A DNA stretch of 33,850 nucleotides from Planctomycetota bacterium. GTDB taxonomy: Bacteria; Planctomycetota; UBA8108; SXIK01. The stretch covers positions 1 to 33,850 of the forward strand of contig JACQVW010000854.1 of NCBI GenBank assembly GCA_016209535.1. The letters run 5' to 3'. The notes under the pieces were generated by a model. That model made no database searches and was not told the origin of the DNA. It was given only the letters and a program-made list of their open reading frames with translations. Shown here piece after piece: positions 13,168 to 20,442 of this stretch; position 1 is the stretch's first letter, and every line of letters begins with the position of its first letter. A program made the position numbers and the translations under genes.

Positions 13168-14934
13168 ATGACCCAACGCTCCTTCTCCGCAGCTCTGGGC
13201 GTCCTCGTGCTCGTCGTTCTGGGAAGCGCCGCCGTCGCCGACGACGGGGGTGGCCGCAGCTCGCGGCTCACGGCCCCGGAAGGCTCGGACGCACGTGGTG
13301 TGGTCGTCATCACGCCGAAGCACCTCGCCGTGAACGTGGAGGGCCTCCCCGCGGGGGACTACACGGTGCTCCTCGATGACGGCTCGGGGACCAAGGTCGC
13401 CATCGGGACCATCGCCGTCGCGAGCGATGGGGACGATGGGGACGATGGGGACGATGGGGACGATGGCGCAGGCGGCACCGAGGATGGAGACGCCGGCGAC
13501 GACGCCTCCGAGACGCACGGCCACCTGAAGCTCTCCAGCGATGCGCTTCCCTTCGGCGCCGCGAGCCCTGTGGACCTCGGCGGCCGGGCGATCTGCGTCG
13601 CCGACAAGGACGGGAACGTCGTCCTCTCCGGCACGACTCCCTCGCCCATCAAGCACGAGCCCGAGCCGCGAAGCGGCCGGTGCCCGCTATCGCGTCCCGA
13701 CCCCGCGGTCGACGAGGACGCCGAGGGCGTTCTCAAGCTCGAGACGGGCGGCGGCAGGGCCGTCGTCAAGGTGCATTTGAGGAACCTGGAGCCGGGCAAG
13801 GTCTACGACGTGGTCATCACGAACCCTGCGGGCGATGCCTCGGAGTCGCTCGGCACGGTCACGACGAACGAGGACGGGAACGGCCAGTTCAAGGTGGACT
13901 CGAAGAAGGGCGACCCGATCCCCTTCGGTGCCGGCGACCTCACGACGCTCACGGGCTACGGCGTCTCGGTGAAGGACGAGGCGGGTGCTGTGGTCCTCGT
14001 GGGCACGATCTGCGAGCCCCAGGTCCGGGGCGGCGACGACGACGGTGGCGAGGAGCCGCCGCCTCCGCCGAAGCCTGTCAAGCCCCGCTGCTTCACCGCG
14101 GCCCTGACCGGCGCCGAGGAGGTGCCTCCCGTCGAGACGCAGGCCGCCGGCACGGCGAGCTTCACTCTCACGAAGCGGGACGGGAGCGTCCTCCGCTACG
14201 CGATCACCGTCGAGGGTCTCTCGGGCCCGGCGACGGGGGCCCACATCCACGCGGGGGCCGCGGGCGTGGCGGGCGATGTCCTGGTGCCCCTCGACCACGA
14301 GGCCCTCGCGGGCTCGGTGGAGCTGACCGCGGAGCAGGTGGCCGCGATCCAGGCGGGCCCGACCTACGTCAACGTCCACACCGAGGCGAACCCGACCGGC
14401 GAGATCCGCGGCCAGCTCGCGGCCTGCCCGCCGGACGACGACGATGACGGTGATGACGACGATGGGGACGATGATGGCGGCGATGGGGACGACGGCGATG
14501 ACGGTGAGGACGGCGACGCCGGGGCCGATGGCGACGACGGCGAAGACGGGGACGATGGCGATGACGGTGCGGATGACGGCTCAGCCGACGGCGGCGAGCC
14601 GGACGAGGGCGGCGCCGGGGGCGCCGAGGAACCCTTGTTCGTCATGGTGGGAGAGTTCGACACCCTGTTCCTCCGCGGCGACTCGAACAACGACGCCGCG
14701 ATCGACATCACCGACGCCGTCGTGACGCTCAACTTCCTCTTCCGCGGCGGCGTGAGGCCCTACTGCCTGGACGCGGCCGACGTGAACGACGACGGCCGGG
14801 TCGACATCTCCGACCCGATCGGCGGCCTGAGCTACCTCTTCCTGGCCGGACCGGCCCCGGCAAGCCCCGGTGTGGTCATCGCGGGCTCCGACCGCACCGC
14901 CGACCGGCTCTTCTGCGAGGAGGCCGCTCAGTAG
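13168..14934 (+). CDS. Secreted CHRD-domain protein with Asp-Gly-rich linkers and dockerin-like C-terminus
   Basis: ATG 13168 is chosen because it is followed by a signal peptide (LGVLVLVVLGSAAVA) and preceded by AAGAGG (13158-13163). The frame is open further upstream but without coding character. This gives 588 residues. A short repeat DGDDGDDGDDGDDG sits at ~87-100. Two related beta domains follow (LPAGDYTVLLDDGSG and LEPGKVYDVVITNPAGD). Residues ~308-420 are a CHRD domain (FTAALTGAEEVPP, GAHIHAGAAGVAGDV, YVNVHTEANPTGEIRGQL), a fold named after chordin and common in secreted bacterial proteins. Residues ~422-475 are almost pure Asp/Gly. The tail (~500-588; GDSNNDAAIDITDAV, DVNDDGRVDISDPI) is the shared dockerin-like module. 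The acidic linkers may bind calcium and act as flexible spacers. Role unknown. Confidence 0.82.
   Translation: MTQRSFSAALGVLVLVVLGSAAVADDGGGRSSRLTAPEGSDARGVVVITPKHLAVNVEGLPAGDYTVLLDDGSGTKVAIGTIAVASDGDDGDDGDDGDDGAGGTEDGDAGDDASETHGHLKLSSDALPFGAASPVDLGGRAICVADKDGNVVLSGTTPSPIKHEPEPRSGRCPLSRPDPAVDEDAEGVLKLETGGGRAVVKVHLRNLEPGKVYDVVITNPAGDASESLGTVTTNEDGNGQFKVDSKKGDPIPFGAGDLTTLTGYGVSVKDEAGAVVLVGTICEPQVRGGDDDGGEEPPPPPKPVKPRCFTAALTGAEEVPPVETQAAGTASFTLTKRDGSVLRYAITVEGLSGPATGAHIHAGAAGVAGDVLVPLDHEALAGSVELTAEQVAAIQAGPTYVNVHTEANPTGEIRGQLAACPPDDDDDGDDDDGDDDGGDGDDGDDGEDGDAGADGDDGEDGDDGDDGADDGSADGGEPDEGGAGGAEEPLFVMVGEFDTLFLRGDSNNDAAIDITDAVVTLNFLFRGGVRPYCLDAADVNDDGRVDISDPIGGLSYLFLAGPAPASPGVVIAGSDRTADRLFCEEAAQ
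13426..13466 (+). repeat. 9-bp coding minisatellite (GATGGGGAC x4.5)
   Basis: Four perfect units plus a partial fifth encode Asp-Gly-Asp repeats in the CHRD protein. Perfect units suggest recent slippage and likely length variation between strains; the 9-bp unit preserves frame. Confidence 0.85.
14433..14580 (+). repeat. Asp-Gly codon low-complexity tract
   Basis: About 150 bp composed almost entirely of GAC/GAT and GGC/GGG/GGT codons, imperfectly repeated with units such as GACGATGG. It encodes the acidic linker between the CHRD and dockerin-like domains. It is more diverged than the repeat at 13426. Confidence 0.75.
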
Positions 14935-15019
14935 CCCCAGCCAGCGGGCCGACGGGCCCCGGCAAGCCCCGCGAGCCCGGCCCACGGGGCGGCCCCAACC
15001 CAGCGTTCTATCCATGAAA

Positions 15020-15062
15020 GGCGGGCCGCGTCCCCCGGAGGTCACGGCCCGCCTGTTTCTTG
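15020..15062 (+). terminator. Rho-independent terminator after the CHRD gene
   Basis: A 9-bp perfect stem, GGCGGGCCG (15020-15028) with CGGCCCGCC (15045-15053), is followed by TGTTTCTT. It lies between the convergent CHRD and RRM genes and is oriented for the plus-strand gene. Confidence 0.75.
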
Positions 15063-15082
15063 GGGTCCTTAGTCGCCGGTTT

Positions 15083-15358
15083 TCACCAGCGCCCGCCGCG
15101 GCTCTCGCCACCCCCGCTCGTCTTGGCCTTGGCGATGTTCACCTTCAGGTTGCGGCCTCCGAGGGGCTGGTTGTCGAGAGCGGCGATGGCCGCATCGGCG
15201 TTCTCCATCTCGATGAAGGCGAACCCGCGCGGCTGGCCGGTCTCGCGGTCGGTGATGATCTGAGCCGACTGGACCGTGCCGTGCTTGCCGAACAGCTCGC
15301 GGAGCTCGTGCTCGGTGGTGGTGAACGGAAGGTTCCCGATATAAAGCTTCTGAGCCAT
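15083..15358 (-). CDS. RNA-binding protein with a single RRM domain
   Basis: This 91-residue cytoplasmic protein is essentially one RRM. RNP2 is LYIGNL (5-10) and RNP1 is RGFAFIEM (44-51), with the expected aromatic residues, followed by a short Gly/Arg tail (SGGGESRGGRW) that can add nonspecific RNA affinity. Small single-RRM proteins of this type in cyanobacteria and other bacteria are often cold-induced RNA chaperones. AGGAG (minus strand, 15372-15368) is 9 bp before the ATG and lies in the loop of a predicted hairpin, so translation may be controlled by RNA structure. It is monocistronic: convergent with the CHRD gene and separated from upstream genes by several hundred bases. Confidence 0.93.
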   Translation of the reverse strand: MAQKLYIGNLPFTTTEHELRELFGKHGTVQSAQIITDRETGQPRGFAFIEMENADAAIAALDNQPLGGRNLKVNIAKAKTSGGGESRGGRW

Positions 15359-15362
15359 GGCT

Positions 15363-15392
15363 CGGAGCTCCTAAAAAAAGGGAGAGGCTCCG
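15363..15392 (-). promoter_or_regulatory. 5' leader hairpin over the RRM gene ribosome binding site
   Basis: On the minus strand CGGAGC (15392-15387) can pair with GCTCCG (15368-15363), enclosing an 18-nt loop that includes a T-run and most of the AGGAG ribosome binding site. The pairing is short, so it could melt or form with temperature. Inferred from sequence only. Confidence 0.4.
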
Positions 15393-15760
15393 GATCGCCC
15401 AGAGCGAAAGAAAGAAGTCCCGATACGTCACCGGGACATTGAATGCTTGAGAAGAGACTCGGCCGCGAGCTCGAGTCTAGACCGGACCCCGAGCGGAGCT
15501 CGGCTCCGGCTGGCGAGGTTGTGCGGTCTGAGGGAAGCGCCAGTGCTGGCCGCAACGGGCTGGAGGTCCATGACATGGGCAAAATGTCGCCCGGGTTCCG
15601 TGCTCGTGAAGGTTAGAGCGCGGCTCGACCCACGAGTCGAAGACACGTCCGTTTCAAGGTCAGGGCTACGATAATCGCAGCATCGCGGATCAATCCAAAG
15701 AAACGGTCGAGCACAAGCATATCAGCCTCCAGCTCACCGTGGTGTCGCACCCAGAAGGCC
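15393..15760 (-). other. Gene-free stretch upstream of the RRM gene, with one hairpin
   Basis: No open frame here has coding character; the short frames are not like any family I know. A perfect 7-bp inverted repeat, AGACTCG (15455-15461) with CGAGTCT (15472-15478), encloses a 10-nt loop and may belong to the RRM gene leader or end the upstream orphan transcript. Base composition is lower in GC than the surroundings. I recognise no RNA family. Confidence 0.45.
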
Positions 15761-16063
15761 TCACGGCCTGGTGTGCGCGGCCTTCCGGTAAGCGTATACG
15801 AAATCTGGGCCCACCTCCCCTCCATCCTTGAGCCCTGTCGCCCCGAGTTTCCTGACAAAGTAGGACCTCACGCGGGTCGCCACGCTGCAAGATTCTGCGT
15901 GGGCATAAATCCAGCAGTCACCCTTCTTGTGAACGCCGTGCGAATCGAACAACCGCTGGCGAGCATCCTTGCACACCCCCACGAACCAACGACCGTAATC
16001 GCCTCCCCTCTTCTTCACGTGCCTTCTTATTCGTGAGACGATTTGACTTCCAGAGTATAACAT
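15761..16063 (-). CDS. Small conserved protein of unknown function (GIY-YIG-like pattern)
   Basis: This gene encodes 100 residues in visibly lower-GC DNA. The segment RRHVKKRGGDYGRWFVGVCKD, then RLFDSHGV, DCWIYAHAES and DFVYAYRKAAHTRP resemble small uncharacterised proteins, common in phages and proteobacteria, that I recall as GGDY-W-YVGI...RL..H.V...VYAYKK. The spacing of YVGI-like (WFVGV), Arg/His and a following helix is reminiscent of the GIY-YIG nuclease fold. However, the helix that usually supplies Glu reads VATRVRSYF, with Arg at the expected Glu position. It could be a pseudo-enzyme or a different fold. There is no good ribosome binding site before the ATG. The composition suggests acquisition by transfer. 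Confidence 0.65.
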   Translation of the reverse strand: MLYSGSQIVSRIRRHVKKRGGDYGRWFVGVCKDARQRLFDSHGVHKKGDCWIYAHAESCSVATRVRSYFVRKLGATGLKDGGEVGPDFVYAYRKAAHTRP

Positions 16064-16365
16064 TGCAGTTCTCTCTTGCTTTTTGCTGTGGTCCGAGGGG
16101 GGCGAAGAGGCACCAAGCTGTACACAGTAGATCGGTCACATCGAGGCTGAAACCGCAAGGCTAAGCGCTCGCGAGGTTTCTTCTCGCGAATCCTGGAGTC
16201 ACCTCGGCCTTTCCACCCCACCAACGGAACTAGGCCGGGAAAACCCATTGTAAACAGTCCCGTGCGTTATTCCAGTTCTTTCGCTCGACAAAAGAAAAAA
16301 AGTGTCCTTGCGGCCCGAGGCCGGAAACGAAGAACCGGTGGATCCGGCCGGGGCCTCCCGGGAGC
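16064..16365 (-). other. Lower-GC gene-free stretch between the orphan gene and the CRTAC1 gene
   Basis: No coding frame is supported. It contains the terminator of the CRTAC1 gene (16295-16355) and a perfect small hairpin, CGCGAG with CTCGCG around a 7-nt loop near 16169-16187. Runs of A/T stand out from the neighbouring GC-rich genes. No RNA family recognised. Confidence 0.5.
16295..16355 (-). terminator. Terminator after the CRTAC1-family gene
   Basis: On the minus strand a GC-rich stem, GGCCCCGGCCGG (16355-16344) with CCGGCCTCGGGCC (16324-16312, one bulge), is followed 10 nt later by seven T residues (16301-16295). Confidence 0.6.
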
Positions 16366-18018
16366 TCACGGCTCCTCCACCCTCACCTCGCCCGGCCTCA
16401 CCCCGCGCAGCTCCGTGACCTTCCCCGACGGCCACCGGACCGTGAGCCTGTCGATCGCTGCCGCCTTGCCCAGGCCGATCACGACCCTCGGGTCGCAGGC
16501 GGAGAGGTAGCTCCGCGCGCTCGAGTGCTCGAAGGCCTGCCGCCGGCCCGCGACCTCGGCCTCGATGCGGGCGCCGTAGGCGTCGCGCTGGCCCTTGCCG
16601 GCGAGGCGCACGACCACCGAGCGGTTCCCGAGGGGGTTCTCGTTCCGGAGGAGGACGAGGGAGCGGTCCAGGGTCAGGAGGCCGAGGTCCGGGTCGCCGT
16701 CCGAGTCGAAGTCCGAGCTCGCGAGGCCGCGGCCCACGCAGCGCTCGGCGAAGAAGAACGGGCCCGCCCGGTCGCCCGCCCTCTCGAAGGTGCCGTCGCC
16801 GCGGTTCAGGAACAGGTCCTGGCGCTGCAGGTAGGTGCTCCCCGTGCCGGGGTCGGTCGTCTCGACGACCTCGTTGATGTGGCCATTCGCGGTGGCGATG
16901 TCCTGGTCGCCGTCGAGGTCGGCGTCGAGGAAGAGCGTTCCGAAGCCCAGGGGGATGTAGGTCTCGCCGAGGCCCGTGCGGCGGGCCGCCTCAGCGTAGC
17001 GGCCTCCGGGCCTCGCGAGGTAGAGCGAGTTGACCTCGAGGGCGAAGTTTGTGACGTAGATGTCCGTGAGCGCGTCGCCGTCCGCGTCGGCCGCGTCGAC
17101 GCCCATGCCCGCCAGGGCCTTGCCCTCGGCGCTGAGGGCGACGCCCGCCGCCTGCGCCACGTCCTCGAACGCCCCGCCGCCGCGGTTCCGGTAGAGGAAG
17201 TTCGGCGTCGTGTCGTTGGCGACGAAGACGTCCTGGAGGCCGTCCCGGTCGTAATCGAAGGCCAGGACGCCCAGACCCTTCCCCTCTCCCTCGCCGCCCC
17301 GGTCGATGCCGGCACGCTCGCTGACCTCCTCGAAGGTGCCGTCCCCGCGGTTCCGGTAGAGGAGGTCCGACTCGCCCGGGAAGAGCCTCGGGTGGCAGCT
17401 CACGGCGATGCCGCCCTCCCGGCAGCGCCGCGACGTCCTCGGGTGGTACTTGAGGTACCGCGCCACGTAGAGGTCCAGGTCGCCGTCGGAGTCCATGTCG
17501 AACCATGCGGCGCTCGAGTTGAAGCCGCGCTCGACGAGGCCCGCGGCCTCGGTCGCGTCGGCGAAGGCGCCCTTCCCGTCGTTCCTGTAGAGGGTGTTTC
17601 GGCCGAAGTTCGTGACGAGGAGGTCCTGGTCGCCGTCCCCGTCGCAGTCGCCGGCGGCCGCGCCCATGCCGTAGCGGCGATCGCCCACGCCGGCGGCGCG
17701 CGTCGAATCCGTGAACCGGCCGCCCCCGTCGTTCCGGTAGAGCCGGTCCTCCTCCTTCCCCGGCTCATCGGCGTTGAGGGGGTCCGAGTGCGCGTTCACC
17801 AGGTACAGGTCGAAGTCGCCGTCGCCGTCGAAGTCGATCCAGGCGAGGCCGCCCGCCATGGTCTCGACGACGAGGCGCTCGCCCGAGGGGCCCGTGACGA
17901 GCCGGAAGTCGATACCCGAGGCGGCCGTGACGTCCTCGAAGATGTGCGCCGGCGGATTCGGCCCGCAGGCTACGGCGGAGAGGACGAGGGAGGCGAGGAG
18001 CGCCGCGCGAGCCGTCAT
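16366..18018 (-). CDS. CRTAC1-family (FG-GAP/VCBS repeats + ASPIC/UnbV) lipoprotein
   Basis: This 550-residue exported protein starts at ATG 18018, sharing one base with the upstream stop (TGATG). The N-terminus ends LSAVAC, a plausible lipobox. The body is a calcium-binding propeller of FG-GAP/VCBS repeats: DFDGDGDFDLYLVN, DCDGDGDQDLLVTN, DMDSDGDLDLYVA, DYDRDGLQDVFVAND, DADGDALTDIYVTN, DADLDGDQDIATANG and DFDSDGDPDLGLL, each with DxDxDG-type loops. The end (GARIEAEVAGRRQ, LSACDPRVVIGLGKAAAIDRLTVRWPSG) is the ASPIC/UnbV domain. Such proteins are probably surface adhesion or scaffold proteins. Coupling to a TPR lipoprotein upstream is a recurrent pairing in planctomycetes and acidobacteria, from general knowledge. 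Binding partner unknown. Confidence 0.9.
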   Translation of the reverse strand: MTARAALLASLVLSAVACGPNPPAHIFEDVTAASGIDFRLVTGPSGERLVVETMAGGLAWIDFDGDGDFDLYLVNAHSDPLNADEPGKEEDRLYRNDGGGRFTDSTRAAGVGDRRYGMGAAAGDCDGDGDQDLLVTNFGRNTLYRNDGKGAFADATEAAGLVERGFNSSAAWFDMDSDGDLDLYVARYLKYHPRTSRRCREGGIAVSCHPRLFPGESDLLYRNRGDGTFEEVSERAGIDRGGEGEGKGLGVLAFDYDRDGLQDVFVANDTTPNFLYRNRGGGAFEDVAQAAGVALSAEGKALAGMGVDAADADGDALTDIYVTNFALEVNSLYLARPGGRYAEAARRTGLGETYIPLGFGTLFLDADLDGDQDIATANGHINEVVETTDPGTGSTYLQRQDLFLNRGDGTFERAGDRAGPFFFAERCVGRGLASSDFDSDGDPDLGLLTLDRSLVLLRNENPLGNRSVVVRLAGKGQRDAYGARIEAEVAGRRQAFEHSSARSYLSACDPRVVIGLGKAAAIDRLTVRWPSGKVTELRGVRPGEVRVEEP

Positions 18019-20192
18019 CAGCCATCCCCGAGCCCGAGGGCGGCCCAGGCCTCCTTGCGCCGGCTCAGGAGGTCCGCGTCGCCCGGCGCGATCCGGAGCC
18101 CCGCACCGATGGCCTTGAGCCGCGGAAGCGCCGTCTCGGGGGCGGCGAGGGTCTCGACGAGCGCCCGCTGCTCGTCCAGGCCGCCGGGCCTCATGCGCGC
18201 CAGGTGGAACGCCGCCTCGCGGGCCTTGCGGGCGGCCTTGAGCTCCGCGTAGTGGGCGAGGAGGCGGCGCCAGGCGGCGGGCGCGTCGCCCTCGGAGCAC
18301 CGCTCGATCGCGGCGAGGAGCTCGAGACGCCTCGCGTGAGCCGCCCGGAGGCGCTCGGCCGCGGGCGGCGGGCAGCGGTACGCCGCGTCGAGGAAGAGCC
18401 GGGGGTGGTCGAGCAAGCGGCTCGGATCGGTCCCGTCGAGGCTCCCGGCCGCTCCCGCCGCGATCAGCGAGCAGAGCTGCCGGAGCGCGTCCGCCCAGCC
18501 GGCCGCGCCGGGGATCTCCTCGAAGCTCGAGGCGAGGAGGTCTTGCGCCCCCTCGACCTTGCCTTGGACCACGAGGAGCTCCGCGCCGGCGAGGACGGCG
18601 CCGGGCGCGCCGCCGTCCGGCGCGCCGCCCGCCGCAGGCGCAGCCTTCGCGGGCTCCCCCAGCTCGAGGTGCGCGAGGGCCGTGAGGCACGAGTGGATGC
18701 TCCGTTCCGTCGCGGCCCAGGTCTCCTCGCGGGAGCTCGCCCCGGGCGCCGGCGGGCCCGCTCGAGGGTCCGAGAGGATCCTCCGCGCCTCGTCCGGCCG
18801 CCCCCGCATCACCACGACCCGCGCCAGGGCCGGGAGGAGCAAGCTCGGCGGCGCCTTGGCCTCGGCCTCGCGGAGGCCCGCCTCCGCGGCGGCCAGCGTC
18901 CCGAGGAGGAGGCGCACGCGGGCGCGCTCGGCGTGGAGCTGGGCGATGTTGGGCCCCAGGGCGAGGGCCTTCTCGATGAGGGCGAGGGCCTCGCCCGCGT
19001 CGTCGACCTCGAGGGCCGCGAGCGACTGGTAGTACGGCACCGACGCTGCGAATCCGGCCGCCCGGGCCTGCGAGGCCAGGTGGAGGAGTCGCTGCCTGCC
19101 CTGGAGGGCCCGGACGCGCTGCTCGAGCGCGCCCGCGCCGGCCCCGGTGCCGAGCCCCCGCGCCGCACGAGCGGCCTCCTGGAGCAGCTCCCCGTCGTCG
19201 GGGTCGCGGGGCAGCCCCTCGAGGAGCGTCCGCAGGGCCTCGGCGTGCCTGCCCAGCTCGTTCAGGGCCTTCGCGCCCCGCAGTCTGGCGGTGTCGCGGA
19301 AGGCGCCGAGCTCCTCGCTCGAGGACCCCGCGGTGGCCTCGCCCGCGATGAGGCGCGAGAGCCGCTCCCAGGCCTCCGCCGGCCTGCCGAGGTCGAGGAG
19401 CGCCATCGCGGCGCTCAGCTCCAGCGCCGGATCGGCCCGCTCGGCGAGGAGCCCTGCGATGACCGGGAGCGCCTCGGCGGGTCGCTTGAGCGCCAGGAGG
19501 ACGCGGGCCTGGACCTCCCTCGCGACGCGGTTCTTGGGGTCCAGATCGAGGGCCGCCAGGGTCGCCTTGCGGGCGTCCTCGAGGCGCTTCGCGCGGAAGA
19601 GCATGTCGGCCCGGCGAGCTTGGAGCACGGCGGGGTCGACGCGGAGGCCGCGCAGCCGGGCATGGTTCTCCGGCCGGAGCACGGAGCGGAGGAGCTCGTC
19701 CGCCCGCGAATCGAAGGAGCCTCGCGCGACGGCCAGGTCCGAGCGGACGGTGGCCTCGAGGACCTCGAGCTGCAGCTCGCCGGGCCATTGGGCCGCGGCC
19801 TTCGAGGCGATCGCCAGGCACTCGGGCTCCATGCCCCCGAGCCGGAGGGTGAGGGCGTAGTTGTAGACGTAGGGCGCCAGGTCCCGCGAGCCGGCGCCCC
19901 ACGCGCCCTCGAGGGCCGAGAGGAACGCGGGAAAGCGGACCGAGGCGACGCGGAAATCGCGTGACCCCTGGAGCCGCTGGATCTCCTCGTACGCTCCGTG
20001 GAGCTCCTCGGGCACCGGCCGCGGAGGCGGGGGCGGGACGGCGCGTGGGGCCCCCGGCACCGGCGCGGTCGCGACCTTCGAGCCTCCGGGCGCCTCGGAG
20101 GGCCCGCACCCCGCGGCGAGGGCCATCGCGAGGAGCGACGGGGCGACGGCGACCGCGGCCGAGGCGAGGGGCAATGGGTATGCGGGGCTCAC
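18018..20192 (-). CDS. TPR-repeat lipoprotein coupled to the CRTAC1-family gene
   Basis: GTG 20192 is preferred because it places a clean lipoprotein signal at the N-terminus (LLAMALAAGC, lipobox LAAGC). An ATG at 20246 in frame would add 18 residues in front of it. From 20192 the length is 724 residues. A Pro-rich linker (PPPPPRPVPEELHG) is followed by Ala/Leu-rich helical repeats of TPR type, such as LDLDPKNRVAREVQARVLLA, GRHAEALRTLLEGLPRDPDD, GEALALIEKALALGPNIAQL and AAEAGLREAEAKAPP. It should form a periplasmic or surface scaffold for protein contacts. Its stop overlaps the start of the CRTAC1 gene by 1 bp, so the two are made together. No enzymatic motif seen. Confidence 0.85.
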   Translation of the reverse strand: MSPAYPLPLASAAVAVAPSLLAMALAAGCGPSEAPGGSKVATAPVPGAPRAVPPPPPRPVPEELHGAYEEIQRLQGSRDFRVASVRFPAFLSALEGAWGAGSRDLAPYVYNYALTLRLGGMEPECLAIASKAAAQWPGELQLEVLEATVRSDLAVARGSFDSRADELLRSVLRPENHARLRGLRVDPAVLQARRADMLFRAKRLEDARKATLAALDLDPKNRVAREVQARVLLALKRPAEALPVIAGLLAERADPALELSAAMALLDLGRPAEAWERLSRLIAGEATAGSSSEELGAFRDTARLRGAKALNELGRHAEALRTLLEGLPRDPDDGELLQEAARAARGLGTGAGAGALEQRVRALQGRQRLLHLASQARAAGFAASVPYYQSLAALEVDDAGEALALIEKALALGPNIAQLHAERARVRLLLGTLAAAEAGLREAEAKAPPSLLLPALARVVVMRGRPDEARRILSDPRAGPPAPGASSREETWAATERSIHSCLTALAHLELGEPAKAAPAAGGAPDGGAPGAVLAGAELLVVQGKVEGAQDLLASSFEEIPGAAGWADALRQLCSLIAAGAAGSLDGTDPSRLLDHPRLFLDAAYRCPPPAAERLRAAHARRLELLAAIERCSEGDAPAAWRRLLAHYAELKAARKAREAAFHLARMRPGGLDEQRALVETLAAPETALPRLKAIGAGLRIAPGDADLLSRRKEAWAALGLGDG

Positions 20193-20410
20193 GGCATCTC
20201 TTCCCTGACGGGCAAGATTCTCTCGCGCCGGGCCCGGGTGAGGCAAGGCTCGAGCGGTGGCACGACCGCCACTTCTGCGCCTGCGTGCTCTCCGCGCCCC
20301 ACCTCCGCACGAAGAGGCTCACGAAGGCGGACCGCAAGCGAGCCGAGCGCCTCAAGGCCGACTGCGTCACGTCGCTCGCCCTCGAGCTGGGCCTTGCCCT
20401 CCCCAAAGCG

Positions 20411-20425
20411 GAGGCCGCGGGCCTC
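20411..20425 (-). terminator. Weak hairpin after the second CotH/lamin-tail gene
   Basis: GAGGCC-CGC-GGCCTC on the minus strand, followed by only three T residues. It sits just past the stop at 20443 and may slow transcription into the TPR gene. The 20193-20442 gap holds no gene that I can support. Confidence 0.35.
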
Positions 20426-20442
20426 TGCGCTCGGGGAAGCCT

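Noticed and set aside
15613-15858. Small minus-strand frame with a hydrophobic end
   Set aside because: It overlaps the better-supported 100-residue gene, has no family resemblance and no ribosome binding site.
15925-15955. tRNA T-loop-like sequence (TTCGATT) on the minus strand
   Set aside because: The flanking bases do not form the 5-bp T-stem and no other tRNA arms are present; it is codons of the orphan gene.
20247-20442. Possible short plus-strand gene in the gap before the second CotH gene
   Set aside because: The basic, low-complexity translation lacks family motifs, and it runs into the antisense of two supported genes.
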